Below the pieces are notes generated by a model that made no database searches, had not been told where the DNA came from, and saw only the letters and a program-made list of their open reading frames with translations. A stretch of 64,000 nt of DNA from CBDHCC01 sp965261015. GTDB taxonomy: Bacteria; Pseudomonadota; Alphaproteobacteria; Sphingomonadales; Sphingomonadaceae. Made by a program: the position numbers and the translations under genes. Each line of letters begins with the position of its first letter. Positions within the stretch are counted from its first letter, which is position 1. The stretch covers positions 1,116,001 through 1,180,000 of the forward strand of contig CBDHCC010000001.1 in assembly GCA_965261015.1 (NCBI GenBank), read 5' to 3'. Below are positions 33,166 to 41,290 of the stretch, piece by piece.

Positions 33166-33651
33166 ATGTCCATCGCCCAAACCATCAAGACGTTCACCTT
33201 GTGGGAGTTCGTGAAGGCTCACGCCTTGACGCTGAAGTATTTCTTCAAGCCCAAGGTGACCATCAACTACCCCTACGAAAAGAACCATTACTCCCCGCGC
33301 TTTCGCGGTGAGCACGCGCTCAGGCGTTATCCGAACGGCGAGGAGCGGTGCATCGCCTGCAAATTGTGCGAGGCGGTGTGTCCGGCGCAGGCGATCACGA
33401 TCGAGTCCGAGCCGCGGGCCGACGGGAGCCGCCGCACGACGCGCTACGACATCGACATGACCAAGTGCATCTATTGCGGGTTCTGTCAGGAAGCCTGCCC
33501 GGTCGATGCGATCGTGGAGGGTCCGAACTTCGAATATTCGACGGAAACGCGCGAGGAGCTGTTGTACGACAAGCACAAACTCCTCGCCAACGGCGATCGG
33601 TGGGAACAGGCGATCGCCGCGAACCTTGCCGCTGACGCGCCCTACCGTTAA
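33166..33651 (+). CDS. nuoI: NADH-quinone oxidoreductase subunit I
   Basis: This 161-residue ferredoxin-like subunit holds clusters N6a and N6b. The two [4Fe-4S] motifs are CIACKLCEAVCPAQAI and CIYCGFCQEACPVDAI. The upstream FRGEHALRRYPNGEERCIAC block is typical of the alphaproteobacterial/mitochondrial TYKY subunit. It is soluble with an amphipathic N-terminus. A 115-base gap, the largest in the operon, separates it from nuoJ. Confidence 0.97.
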   Translation: MSIAQTIKTFTLWEFVKAHALTLKYFFKPKVTINYPYEKNHYSPRFRGEHALRRYPNGEERCIACKLCEAVCPAQAITIESEPRADGSRRTTRYDIDMTKCIYCGFCQEACPVDAIVEGPNFEYSTETREELLYDKHKLLANGDRWEQAIAANLAADAPYR

Positions 33652-33766
33652 GCGCGCTCACATCCGATTCAGCCTCCGTCCGGGCTGACCCCCGCCGATC
33701 CCGCTCGCGACCCGAGTGGCGCGGCATCGGGGTTATGGCCGGCGGCGAAGTGGGACCGAACAGCAC

Positions 33767-34381
33767 TTGATCCAGGCCTTTGCCTTTTACCTGTTCTCCG
33801 CCGTCGTGCTGGCGTCCGGCACGATGACGATCGCCAGCCGCAATCCGGTCTACTCGGTCCTGTGGCTGATCCTGGCGTTCTTCAACGCGGCGGGCCTGAT
33901 GGTCCTGGCGGGGGCGGAGTTCATCGCGATGCTGCTGGTGATCGTCTATGTCGGTGCCGTCGCGGTCCTGTTCCTGTTCGTTGTGATGATGCTGAACATC
34001 GACTTCGCGGAATTGCGCGCGGGGCTGTCGCGCTATCTGCCGCTGGGTGCTCTGTTGGGCCTGGCGCTGGCCGCGGAAATCGTGATCGGCGTGGGCGCCT
34101 GGGGTGCCGGCGGGGTTCGGCTCGGGACGGCGGATGACGCTGCTCGGATCGCCGGGGTCGACAATATCCGGGCCGTCGGCCAGCTCCTCTACAGCCGCTA
34201 TCTGTTCGTGTTCGAAATGGCGGGCTTCGTGCTCCTCGTCGCCATGATCGGGGCCATCGTGCTGACCCAGCGTCCACGGGTCGGATCCAAATACCAGTCG
34301 ATCGCCCGCCAGAACGCGCGCCGGCCGGAAGAGGCGACGCGCCTGGTCGACGCCGTGTCGGGCGAGGGGGTGCGGCTGTGA
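33767..34381 (+). CDS. nuoJ: NADH-quinone oxidoreductase subunit J
   Basis: This 204-residue membrane subunit has five helices. IQAFAFYLFSAVVLASGTMT begins the protein. NPVYSVLWLILAFFNAAGLM and EFIAMLLVIVYVGAVAVLFL then FVVMMLN form the conserved TM3 pi-bulge region. The start is read as TTG at 33767; a longer GTG- or ATG-type start (33716) would add polar residues with no match to the family. nuoK begins with a GTG overlapping its stop. Confidence 0.94.
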   Translation: MIQAFAFYLFSAVVLASGTMTIASRNPVYSVLWLILAFFNAAGLMVLAGAEFIAMLLVIVYVGAVAVLFLFVVMMLNIDFAELRAGLSRYLPLGALLGLALAAEIVIGVGAWGAGGVRLGTADDAARIAGVDNIRAVGQLLYSRYLFVFEMAGFVLLVAMIGAIVLTQRPRVGSKYQSIARQNARRPEEATRLVDAVSGEGVRL

Positions 34382-34692
34382 CCGGCGGCATCGGCATCGC
34401 GCACTATCTGGTCGTGTCGACCTTCCTGTTCGTGCTGGGCGTGTTCGGCATTTTCCTCAATCGCAAGAACATCATCGTCATCCTGATGGCGATCGAGTTG
34501 ATCCTTTTGGCCGTGAACCTGAACCTGGTCGCCTTTTCGGCGGCGCTGGGCGATCTGGTCGGGCAGGTGTTCGCCATGTTCGTGCTGACGGTGGCTGCGG
34601 GCGAAGCGGCGATCGGTCTGGCGATCCTGGTGATCTATTTCCGCGGGCGGGGCACGATCGCGGTGGACGATGTGAACAGGATGCGCGGCTAA
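34378..34692 (+). CDS. nuoK: NADH-quinone oxidoreductase subunit K
   Basis: This 104-residue subunit has three membrane helices and takes part in proton pumping. GIFLNRKNIIVILMAIELIL carries the conserved membrane Glu, and VFAMFVLTVAAGEAAIGLAI carries the second. Start is GTG at 34378, overlapping nuoJ (GTGA). nuoL starts directly after its stop. Confidence 0.97.
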   Translation: MTGGIGIAHYLVVSTFLFVLGVFGIFLNRKNIIVILMAIELILLAVNLNLVAFSAALGDLVGQVFAMFVLTVAAGEAAIGLAILVIYFRGRGTIAVDDVNRMRG

Positions 34693-36744
34693 GTGGATAC
34701 GGCGCTCATCATCGTGTTCCTGCCGCTGTTGGCAGCCCTGATCGGCGGGCTGGGCGGACGCGTGATCGGCGCCACGGCCACCAAGCTTCTGACCACCGGC
34801 GCGCTGTTCGTGGCGGCCGCCCTGTCGTGGCCCGTCTTCCTCGGCTTTTTGGCGGAAAGTCGCGAGGCGGCCGTGGTGCCGGTGTCGACCTGGATCGCGT
34901 CTGGCGGGGTGGACGCGGTGTGGAGCCTCAGGATCGACGCGCTGACCTCCGTCATGCTGGTCGTCATCACCAGCGTGTCCGCGCTCGTCCACCTGTACAG
35001 CTGGGGGTACATGGAGGAGGACCCGTCGCAGTCCCGGTTCTTCGCCTACCTGTCGCTGTTCACCTTCGCCATGCTGATGCTGGTGACGGCGGACAATCTG
35101 GTCCAGATGTTCTTCGGGTGGGAAGGCGTGGGCCTCGCCTCATACCTCCTCATCGGGTTTTGGTATCACAAGCCGTCGGCCAACGCCGCGGCGATCAAGG
35201 CGTTCGTCGTCAATCGCGTCGGCGACCTGGGTTTCATGTTGGGGATCTTCGGCGTCTATCTGGTGTTCGGCACGGTCTCGATCCCTGAGATCCTGGCGGC
35301 GGCACCTGGCTATGCGGGTTCCACCATCGGGTTCCTGGGCGGGCGGTTCGACACTCTATCCGTGCTCTGCCTGCTGCTGTTCATCGGAGCCATGGGCAAG
35401 TCGGCGCAACTGGGTCTCCACACCTGGCTGCCCGACGCGATGGAGGGTCCGACGCCGGTGTCGGCCCTGATCCACGCCGCTACGATGGTGACGGCCGGCG
35501 TGTTCATGGTCTGCCGCCTGTCGCCGCTGTTCGAGGCGAGCGGAATGACCGGGTTTATCGTGTTCATCGGCGCGGCGACGTGCTTCTTCGCAGCGACGGT
35601 CGCGACGGTGCAGACGGACATCAAGCGGGTGATCGCCTATTCGACCTGCAGCCAGCTGGGCTACATGTTCTTCGCCGCCGGCGTGGGCGCCTATCCGATC
35701 GCCATGTTCCACCTGTTCACCCACGCCTTCTTCAAGGCGCTGCTGTTCCTGGGCGCGGGCTCGGTGATTCATTCGATGCATCACGAACAGGACATGCGGT
35801 TCTACGGCGGTCTGCGGAGCCGCATTCCGGTGACCTTCTGGGCCATGCTGGCGGGCACGCTGGCGATCACTGGAGTGGGCGTGGCGGGCGTCTTCGGCTT
35901 CGCCGGCTTCTATTCCAAGGACGCGATCCTGGAAGCGAGCTTCGCGGCGGGCGAGGGCGGTCGCGTGGCCTTCGTGGTCGGCACCTTCGTGGCGTTCCTG
36001 ACCAGCTTTTACAGCTGGCGGCTGATGTTTCTGACCTTCTGGGGGCAGCCGCGCTGGGCGGGGTCGGAACACATCGGACACGCGCACCATGACGGCCACC
36101 ACGCCGATCCCGCGGGCGAGGACGCCGGGGACGAGCCCCATCCTTCTGGTCCGGAGGCGCAGGAAGTGCCGGACGGTACGGCCGGATACCACCCGCACGA
36201 GGCTCCGCTGTCCATGCTGGTCCCGCTGATCCTGCTGACGGTCGGGGCGGTGTTCGCCGGCTGGGCCTTTGCGGGGCCGTTCACGGAGGCGGAAGAGATC
36301 GGGCGCTTCTTCGGCGGCAGCGTCTTCGCGTCGGAGCATCTGTTGCATGCGATGCACGCCGTGCCGTTGTGGGTTAAGCTGTCGGCGACGGTGGCGATGC
36401 TTGCGGGGCTGGCGCTCGCCTGGGCCGCCTATCTGCGTGGCGGCACGATGACGCGGACGTTCACGGATCAGTTCCGGCTGCTCTACCGCTTCCTCCTCCA
36501 CAAATGGTATTTTGATGAGCTGTACGACCGGCTGCTGGTGCGTCCGGCGTTCGCGCTGGGTCGGGTGTTCTGGCGCGATGGCGATGTCGGTCTGATCGAC
36601 AAGGTGGGGCCGAACGGCGTCGCCGCGGCGTCGGTCGCCGGCCAGCGTGTGCTCGCCCGCTTCCAGAGCGGCTATCTCTACAACTACGCCTTTGTGATGC
36701 TGATTGGCGTCGCGGCCGCCATCACCTGGGTCGCGCTGCGATGA
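34693..36744 (+). CDS. nuoL: NADH-quinone oxidoreductase subunit L
   Basis: This 683-residue antiporter-like subunit pumps protons and carries the long lateral helix. FFGWEGVGLASYLLIGFWYH has the conserved Glu. GKSAQLGLHTWLPDAMEGPT and PVSALIHAATMVTAGVFMVC form the core, with IKRVIAYSTCSQLGYMFFA. An insert at about 458-505 is rich in His, Asp and Glu (HIGHAHHDGHHADPAGEDAG). The C-terminal segment ends FVMLIGVAAAITWVALR. The start is GTG at 34693, adjacent to nuoK. Confidence 0.97.
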   Translation: MDTALIIVFLPLLAALIGGLGGRVIGATATKLLTTGALFVAAALSWPVFLGFLAESREAAVVPVSTWIASGGVDAVWSLRIDALTSVMLVVITSVSALVHLYSWGYMEEDPSQSRFFAYLSLFTFAMLMLVTADNLVQMFFGWEGVGLASYLLIGFWYHKPSANAAAIKAFVVNRVGDLGFMLGIFGVYLVFGTVSIPEILAAAPGYAGSTIGFLGGRFDTLSVLCLLLFIGAMGKSAQLGLHTWLPDAMEGPTPVSALIHAATMVTAGVFMVCRLSPLFEASGMTGFIVFIGAATCFFAATVATVQTDIKRVIAYSTCSQLGYMFFAAGVGAYPIAMFHLFTHAFFKALLFLGAGSVIHSMHHEQDMRFYGGLRSRIPVTFWAMLAGTLAITGVGVAGVFGFAGFYSKDAILEASFAAGEGGRVAFVVGTFVAFLTSFYSWRLMFLTFWGQPRWAGSEHIGHAHHDGHHADPAGEDAGDEPHPSGPEAQEVPDGTAGYHPHEAPLSMLVPLILLTVGAVFAGWAFAGPFTEAEEIGRFFGGSVFASEHLLHAMHAVPLWVKLSATVAMLAGLALAWAAYLRGGTMTRTFTDQFRLLYRFLLHKWYFDELYDRLLVRPAFALGRVFWRDGDVGLIDKVGPNGVAAASVAGQRVLARFQSGYLYNYAFVMLIGVAAAITWVALR

Positions 36745-38282
36745 GCGGTATGCCGCTCCTGTCGCTGATGCTGCTGGTGCCGCTCGTGGGCGCGGGCTTG
36801 TGCTTGTTCGCAGGGGCGTCGGCGGCTCGCTGGATCGCGCTGGTTGCGACGCTGGGCAATCTGGCCCTGGGAGTGTCGCTGTGGCTTGGCTTCGACAGCT
36901 CGCCCGGCGCGGCCCAGTGGCAGTTCGTGGAGCGGATCGGCCCGGCGGACGGCATCGCCTGGGCTTTGGGTATCGACGGGCTGGCGCTGGTGCTGATCGT
37001 GCTGGCGGTGTTCCTGATGCCGATCTGCATCGGTGCCAGCTGGCGCGCGATCGCCCGCCGCGTGCCCGAATATATGGCACTGTTCCTATTCATGGAGGTG
37101 CTGATGCTGGGCGTCTTCATGGCGCAGGACCTGTTCCTCTTCTACATCTTCTTCGAAGCGGGCCTGATCCCGATGTACCTGATCATCGGCGTCTGGGGCG
37201 GCGACGATCGGCGCTACGCGGCGTTCAAGTTTTTCCTCTACACCCTGCTCGGCTCCGTGCTGATGCTGATCGCGATGGTCTGGATGGTGCAGTTCGCCGG
37301 CACCAGCGATGTGCCCACGCTGATGGCGACCGATTTCCCGCCGGTCACCCAAGGGCTGCTGTGGTTCGCCTTCCTGGCCAGCTTCGCGGTGAAGATGCCG
37401 ATGTGGCCGGTGCACACCTGGTTGCCCGACGCGCACGTGCAGGCACCCACTGCCGGATCGGTCATCCTGGCCGGCGTGCTGCTGAAGCTGGCGGGATACG
37501 GGTTCCTGCGATTCTCTCTGCCGATGTTCCCGGTCGCCAGCGCCCAATATGGCTGGCTGATCCTGGCGCTTTCCATGGTGGCGGTGGTCTACACCTCCCT
37601 CGTGGCCCTGGTGCAGTCCGATATGAAGAAGCTGATCGCCTATTCCTCCGTGGCGCACATGGCGATCGTGACCATCGGCCTGTTCGCCTTCAATCGGCAG
37701 GGGCTGGAGGGGGCGGTGATCGTCATGCTGAGCCACGGCCTGGTCTCGGGCGCGCTCTTCCTGTGCGTCGGCGTCGTCTATGATCGCCTGCACACGCGAG
37801 AGATCGCCCGCTATGGTGGCCTGTCATCGACCATGCCGAAATTCGCCGTGCTGTTCCTGTTCTTCACCATGGCGTCGATCGGACTGCCGGGCACGTCCGG
37901 CTTCGTCGGCGAATTCCTCAGCCTGATGGGCTCGTATCAACTGTCCAGCTGGGTGGCGCTCGTCTGCACTACCGGTATCATTCTGGGCGCGGGTTACATG
38001 CTCTATCTCTACCGCCGCGTCGCGTTCGGCGTGGTTCCGTCCGACGAGGTGCGCGCGATGCCCGACCTGTTCGTGCGCGAATTGTGGTTGCTGGCGCCGA
38101 TCGCCGCTGTCGTGCTGTGGATGGGGATCTATCCCGAAAGCTTCCTGCGGCCGATCCGCGCCGACGTCGGCCGCATCCTGGTTCGACTGGACGGTGCCGG
38201 CCTGCGACCCGCCGGTGATGGGCCCCTTGTTCGCGGCGCGATGCCTGTCGGCACGCCAGTGGTGGAGGGGGAGCATCGATGA
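36741..38282 (+). CDS. nuoM: NADH-quinone oxidoreductase subunit M
   Basis: This 513-residue antiporter-like subunit is part of the proton-pumping arm. LFLFYIFFEAGLIPMYLIIG contains the conserved Glu in TM5. FAVKMPMWPVHTWLPDAHVQ and APTAGSVILAGVLLKLAGYG follow, then MKKLIAYSSVAHMAIVTIGL and LPGTSGFVGEFLSLMGSYQ. About 14 helices. Overlaps nuoL and nuoN by four bases each. Confidence 0.97.
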   Translation: MSGMPLLSLMLLVPLVGAGLCLFAGASAARWIALVATLGNLALGVSLWLGFDSSPGAAQWQFVERIGPADGIAWALGIDGLALVLIVLAVFLMPICIGASWRAIARRVPEYMALFLFMEVLMLGVFMAQDLFLFYIFFEAGLIPMYLIIGVWGGDDRRYAAFKFFLYTLLGSVLMLIAMVWMVQFAGTSDVPTLMATDFPPVTQGLLWFAFLASFAVKMPMWPVHTWLPDAHVQAPTAGSVILAGVLLKLAGYGFLRFSLPMFPVASAQYGWLILALSMVAVVYTSLVALVQSDMKKLIAYSSVAHMAIVTIGLFAFNRQGLEGAVIVMLSHGLVSGALFLCVGVVYDRLHTREIARYGGLSSTMPKFAVLFLFFTMASIGLPGTSGFVGEFLSLMGSYQLSSWVALVCTTGIILGAGYMLYLYRRVAFGVVPSDEVRAMPDLFVRELWLLAPIAAVVLWMGIYPESFLRPIRADVGRILVRLDGAGLRPAGDGPLVRGAMPVGTPVVEGEHR

Positions 38283-39778
38283 GCACGGGCGAGACCCTGT
38301 GGCATCTGCTGCCGGAACTGATCCTGGCGATTGCCAGCCTGGTTGGGCTGATGGTGGCCGCCTACGCGCCGCGGAAGGGCAGCCGGCCGGTCGACGTCCT
38401 GGCCATCTTCGCCCTGACCGGCGCGGCCTTTTCTCTGCTGGGTGCGGCGAGCGACGGGCACAGCTTGTATCTGGGCCTGTTCGCCGCAGATCGGTTCGCC
38501 GCCTTCGCCAAGCTGCTGATCTACATCGCCGCCGGCGTGGCGATCGCCATGGCACCGCCTTTTTTCGCTCGCGATCGCGGCGGGGAGCCGTTGAAGGCGG
38601 AATACGCCGTCCTGATCCTGCTGTCGTCGCTCGGTATGAGCGTGATGGTGTCGGCCACCGACACGATGACCCTCTATGTCGGGTTGGAGCTGCAGAGCCT
38701 GGCCGCTTATGTGTTGGCGTCGTTCATGCGCACCGACATCCGGTCGTCGGAGGCCGGGTTGAAGTACTTCGTGCTGGGCGGCCTGGCCTCCGGGATCCTG
38801 CTCTACGGCGTCACCCTCCTGTACGGCTTCACCGGCACGACCAGTTTCGCGGGCACGGCGGTGGCGTTGGCCGGAGGGGTGACGACGGGGCAGCTGTTCG
38901 GCGTCGTGCTTGTGTTGTCGGGCCTGGCCTTCAAGATTTCCGCCGTGCCGTTCCATATGTGGACGCCCGACGTGTACGAAGGGGCGCCCACGCCGGTGAC
39001 AGCGTTCTTCGCATCCGCACCCAAGGTGGCGGCCGTGTGCCTGACCGCCAGGGTCGCCGTGGACGCCTTGGGTCCGCAGCTGGATGCGTGGCGGCAGATC
39101 GTGGTTTTCGCGGCGCTCGCTTCGATCTTCCTGGGGTCGATCGCCGGCATCGCGCAGGTCAGCATCAAGCGACTGCTCGCCTACTCCTCGATCGCGAACA
39201 TCGGCTTCCTGCTCATCGGCTTGGCGGCGGGCACGCAAGCGGGCGTGGCTTCCATGCTGGTGTATCTGGCCGTGTACGTCCCGATGACCTTGGGGGCGTT
39301 CCTATGCGTGCTGTCGGTGACCACGTCGGATGGCGGCCCGCTGGAGCGGCTGGACGAACTGGCCGGCCTGTCGGTGGTCCGGCCACGGGTGGCGTTCGCG
39401 TTGGCGGTGTTCATGTTCTCGCTGGCGGGCATCCCGCCGCTCTTCGGCTTCTATGCCAAGCTGGTGGTCTTCCAGGCCGCGGTGGAGGCGGGGCTGTGGC
39501 CAGTGGCCGCGGCCGGGATCGTGGGCTCCGTCATCGCCGCCTATTACTATCTCAAGATCATCAAGCTGATGTATTTCGACGATCCGCTCGAACGGTCGGA
39601 CGATCGCGATATCGGCCCCGTTGGTTCGGCGTCGGGAGAACACCGTGCCGCCGACGCGGGCAGCGGCTGGATGACGGCCGCTCTGTGGATCATGGTGGTG
39701 GCCGTGTCTCCGCTCGCCTTCCTGCTGGCTGAGCCGCTTCGGCAAGCCACCCTGGCGGCCGCTGGGTCGCTGTTCTGA
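38279..39778 (+). CDS. nuoN: NADH-quinone oxidoreductase subunit N
   Basis: This 499-residue antiporter-like subunit is the last nuo gene. DTMTLYVGLELQSLAAYVLA has the conserved Glu. LVLSGLAFKISAVPFHMWTP then DVYEGAPTPVTAFFASAPKV, and IKRLLAYSSIANIGFLLIGL are the family core. LAGIPPLFGFYAKLVVFQAA lies near the end. birA appears to begin in the last bases of this gene with a CTG codon that shares the TGA stop. Confidence 0.97.
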   Translation: MSTGETLWHLLPELILAIASLVGLMVAAYAPRKGSRPVDVLAIFALTGAAFSLLGAASDGHSLYLGLFAADRFAAFAKLLIYIAAGVAIAMAPPFFARDRGGEPLKAEYAVLILLSSLGMSVMVSATDTMTLYVGLELQSLAAYVLASFMRTDIRSSEAGLKYFVLGGLASGILLYGVTLLYGFTGTTSFAGTAVALAGGVTTGQLFGVVLVLSGLAFKISAVPFHMWTPDVYEGAPTPVTAFFASAPKVAAVCLTARVAVDALGPQLDAWRQIVVFAALASIFLGSIAGIAQVSIKRLLAYSSIANIGFLLIGLAAGTQAGVASMLVYLAVYVPMTLGAFLCVLSVTTSDGGPLERLDELAGLSVVRPRVAFALAVFMFSLAGIPPLFGFYAKLVVFQAAVEAGLWPVAAAGIVGSVIAAYYYLKIIKLMYFDDPLERSDDRDIGPVGSASGEHRAADAGSGWMTAALWIMVVAVSPLAFLLAEPLRQATLAAAGSLF

Positions 39779-40473
39779 GCGCGGTCGTCACGGTCGCCGA
39801 GACCGGGTCGACGAACGCCGACCTGCTCGCGTCAAAGGATTGGCCGTCGGACCGCTGGTTGATGGCGGAACGGCAGAGCGGCGGGCGGGGGCGACTGGGT
39901 CGACGCTGGCGCTCTGCGCCTGGCAATCTTTGTGCCAGCACAGTCGTGCGCCCCTGGTCCGGTGATCCGCCGGCGACCGGCTTGGCGCTCGTGGCCGGGG
40001 TGGCTCTCACCGAGGCGATGGCGTTGTTCGCACCCGCGGGTGCGCCCTTGCAACTCAAATGGCCAAACGACCTGTTGCTCGATGGAGCGAAGTGCGCCGG
40101 CATCTTGTTGGAGCGGGCGAGCGACCGGGTGGTGGTGGGCGTCGGCGTCAATCTGGCCCACGCGCCCACCGTGCCGGATCGAATGACCGCCTGTCTCGCC
40201 GATCTGGCACCACCGCCGGCCCCCTTGGCCTTGGCCGAGGCGCTGGCGGAGCGGTTCGCCCATTGGCTGTCGCGCTGGCGATCGGAGGGGGTCGGCCCGG
40301 TGCGCGCCGCCTGGCTGGCGCTCGCCCATCCGCTCGGGACGGCGCTGACCATCGCGGAGACGGGGCAGACCGGCCTGTTCGCCGGCTTGGCGGAGGACGG
40401 GGCGCTGCGGCTGCGGTTCCGCGATGGCGGGATCGACACCGTGCGGGCGGGCGATGTGATGGTGGCGGGATGA
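39775..40473 (+). CDS. birA: Biotin--[acetyl-CoA-carboxylase] ligase, probable CTG start
   Basis: This BPL/LplA-type enzyme attaches biotin to the acetyl-CoA carboxylase carrier protein. It is short, about 232 residues, and has no N-terminal DNA-binding domain. Motifs are VAETGSTNADLLAS near residue 10, AERQSGGRGRLGRRWRSAPG with NLCAS (biotinyl-AMP loop), LQLKWPNDLLLDGAKCAGIL and VGVGVNLAHAP. The first ATG in frame (39859) would remove the ETGSTN motif. Between the upstream in-frame stop (39730) and that motif there is no ATG, GTG or TTG. CTG at 39775 (CTGA overlap with nuoN) is the most economical start. Confidence 0.85.
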   Translation: MSAVVTVAETGSTNADLLASKDWPSDRWLMAERQSGGRGRLGRRWRSAPGNLCASTVVRPWSGDPPATGLALVAGVALTEAMALFAPAGAPLQLKWPNDLLLDGAKCAGILLERASDRVVVGVGVNLAHAPTVPDRMTACLADLAPPPAPLALAEALAERFAHWLSRWRSEGVGPVRAAWLALAHPLGTALTIAETGQTGLFAGLAEDGALRLRFRDGGIDTVRAGDVMVAG

Positions 40474-40510
40474 CAAAGCGGGCAGTGCCGTCGGCAATCG
40501 GGAACGGGTC

Positions 40511-41284
40511 ATGCTGCTAGCGGTCGATGTCGGCAACACGAACGTCGTGTTCGCCCTCTATGACGACCTGGTCATTCGGGCGCGCTGGCGGATCGCCACC
40601 GATCCGCGCCGCACGGCCGACGAATATGCGGTGTGGTTGCTGCAGCTAATGACCCTGCAAGGGTTCGACCGCGCCCAGGTCGAGGCCGTCATTCTGGCCA
40701 CGGTGGTGCCCCGCGCGCTGCACAACCTGTCGGTTTTGTCGCGCACCTATTTCGGCGTCGAGCCGCTCGTGGCCGGCCGGGCGCCGGTGGATTGGGGCAT
40801 CGCCGTGGACGTGATCGAGCCGCACACGGTGGGGGCGGATCGTCTGGTGAACGCGGTCGCCGCCCACGCGATCGAGCCCGGCGACCTGATCGTGGTGGAC
40901 TTCGGCACGGCCACCACCTTCGACGTGGTGGACTTCACCGGCGCTTACAAGGGCGGGATCATCGCGCCGGGTCTGAACCTGTCGCTGGATGCGCTGGTCG
41001 CGGCGGCCGCCAAGCTGCCGCGGATCGCCCTGGAGGCGCCGGAGACGGACGAAGTCGTGGGCCGGACGACCGAACAGCAGATGCTGATCGGGGTGTATTG
41101 GGGCACGATCGGTCAGATCGAGGGGCTGGTGCATCGTCTGCGGGCGCGGATCGGTCGGCCCGCGCGCGTGATCGCGACGGGTGGGCTGGCCTCGCTGTTC
41201 GAGCGGCATTCGACCGTGTTCGACCGTATCGTGCCCGACCTGACGCTCGACGGGCTGGCGCTTCTGCACGCGCGCACTACATAG
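40511..41284 (+). CDS. coaX: Type III pantothenate kinase
   Basis: This 257-residue ASKHA-fold enzyme phosphorylates pantothenate, the first step of CoA synthesis, and needs a monovalent cation. LLAVDVGNTNVVFALYDD is the N-terminal phosphate-binding strand with the catalytic Asp. GADRLVNAVAAHAIEPGDLI and VVDFGTATTFDVVD follow, then GGIIAPGLNLSLDALVAAAA and ATGGLASLFERHS. It lies 37 bases after birA and six bases before rnj, an order common in alphaproteobacteria. Confidence 0.95.
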   Translation: MLLAVDVGNTNVVFALYDDLVIRARWRIATDPRRTADEYAVWLLQLMTLQGFDRAQVEAVILATVVPRALHNLSVLSRTYFGVEPLVAGRAPVDWGIAVDVIEPHTVGADRLVNAVAAHAIEPGDLIVVDFGTATTFDVVDFTGAYKGGIIAPGLNLSLDALVAAAAKLPRIALEAPETDEVVGRTTEQQMLIGVYWGTIGQIEGLVHRLRARIGRPARVIATGGLASLFERHSTVFDRIVPDLTLDGLALLHARTT

Positions 41285-41290
41285 CGGTCG

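Noticed and set aside
33716..33766. Longer nuoJ start
   Set aside because: It adds polar residues (MARHRGYGRRRS) not seen in NuoJ; the TTG at 33767 gives the normal membrane start.
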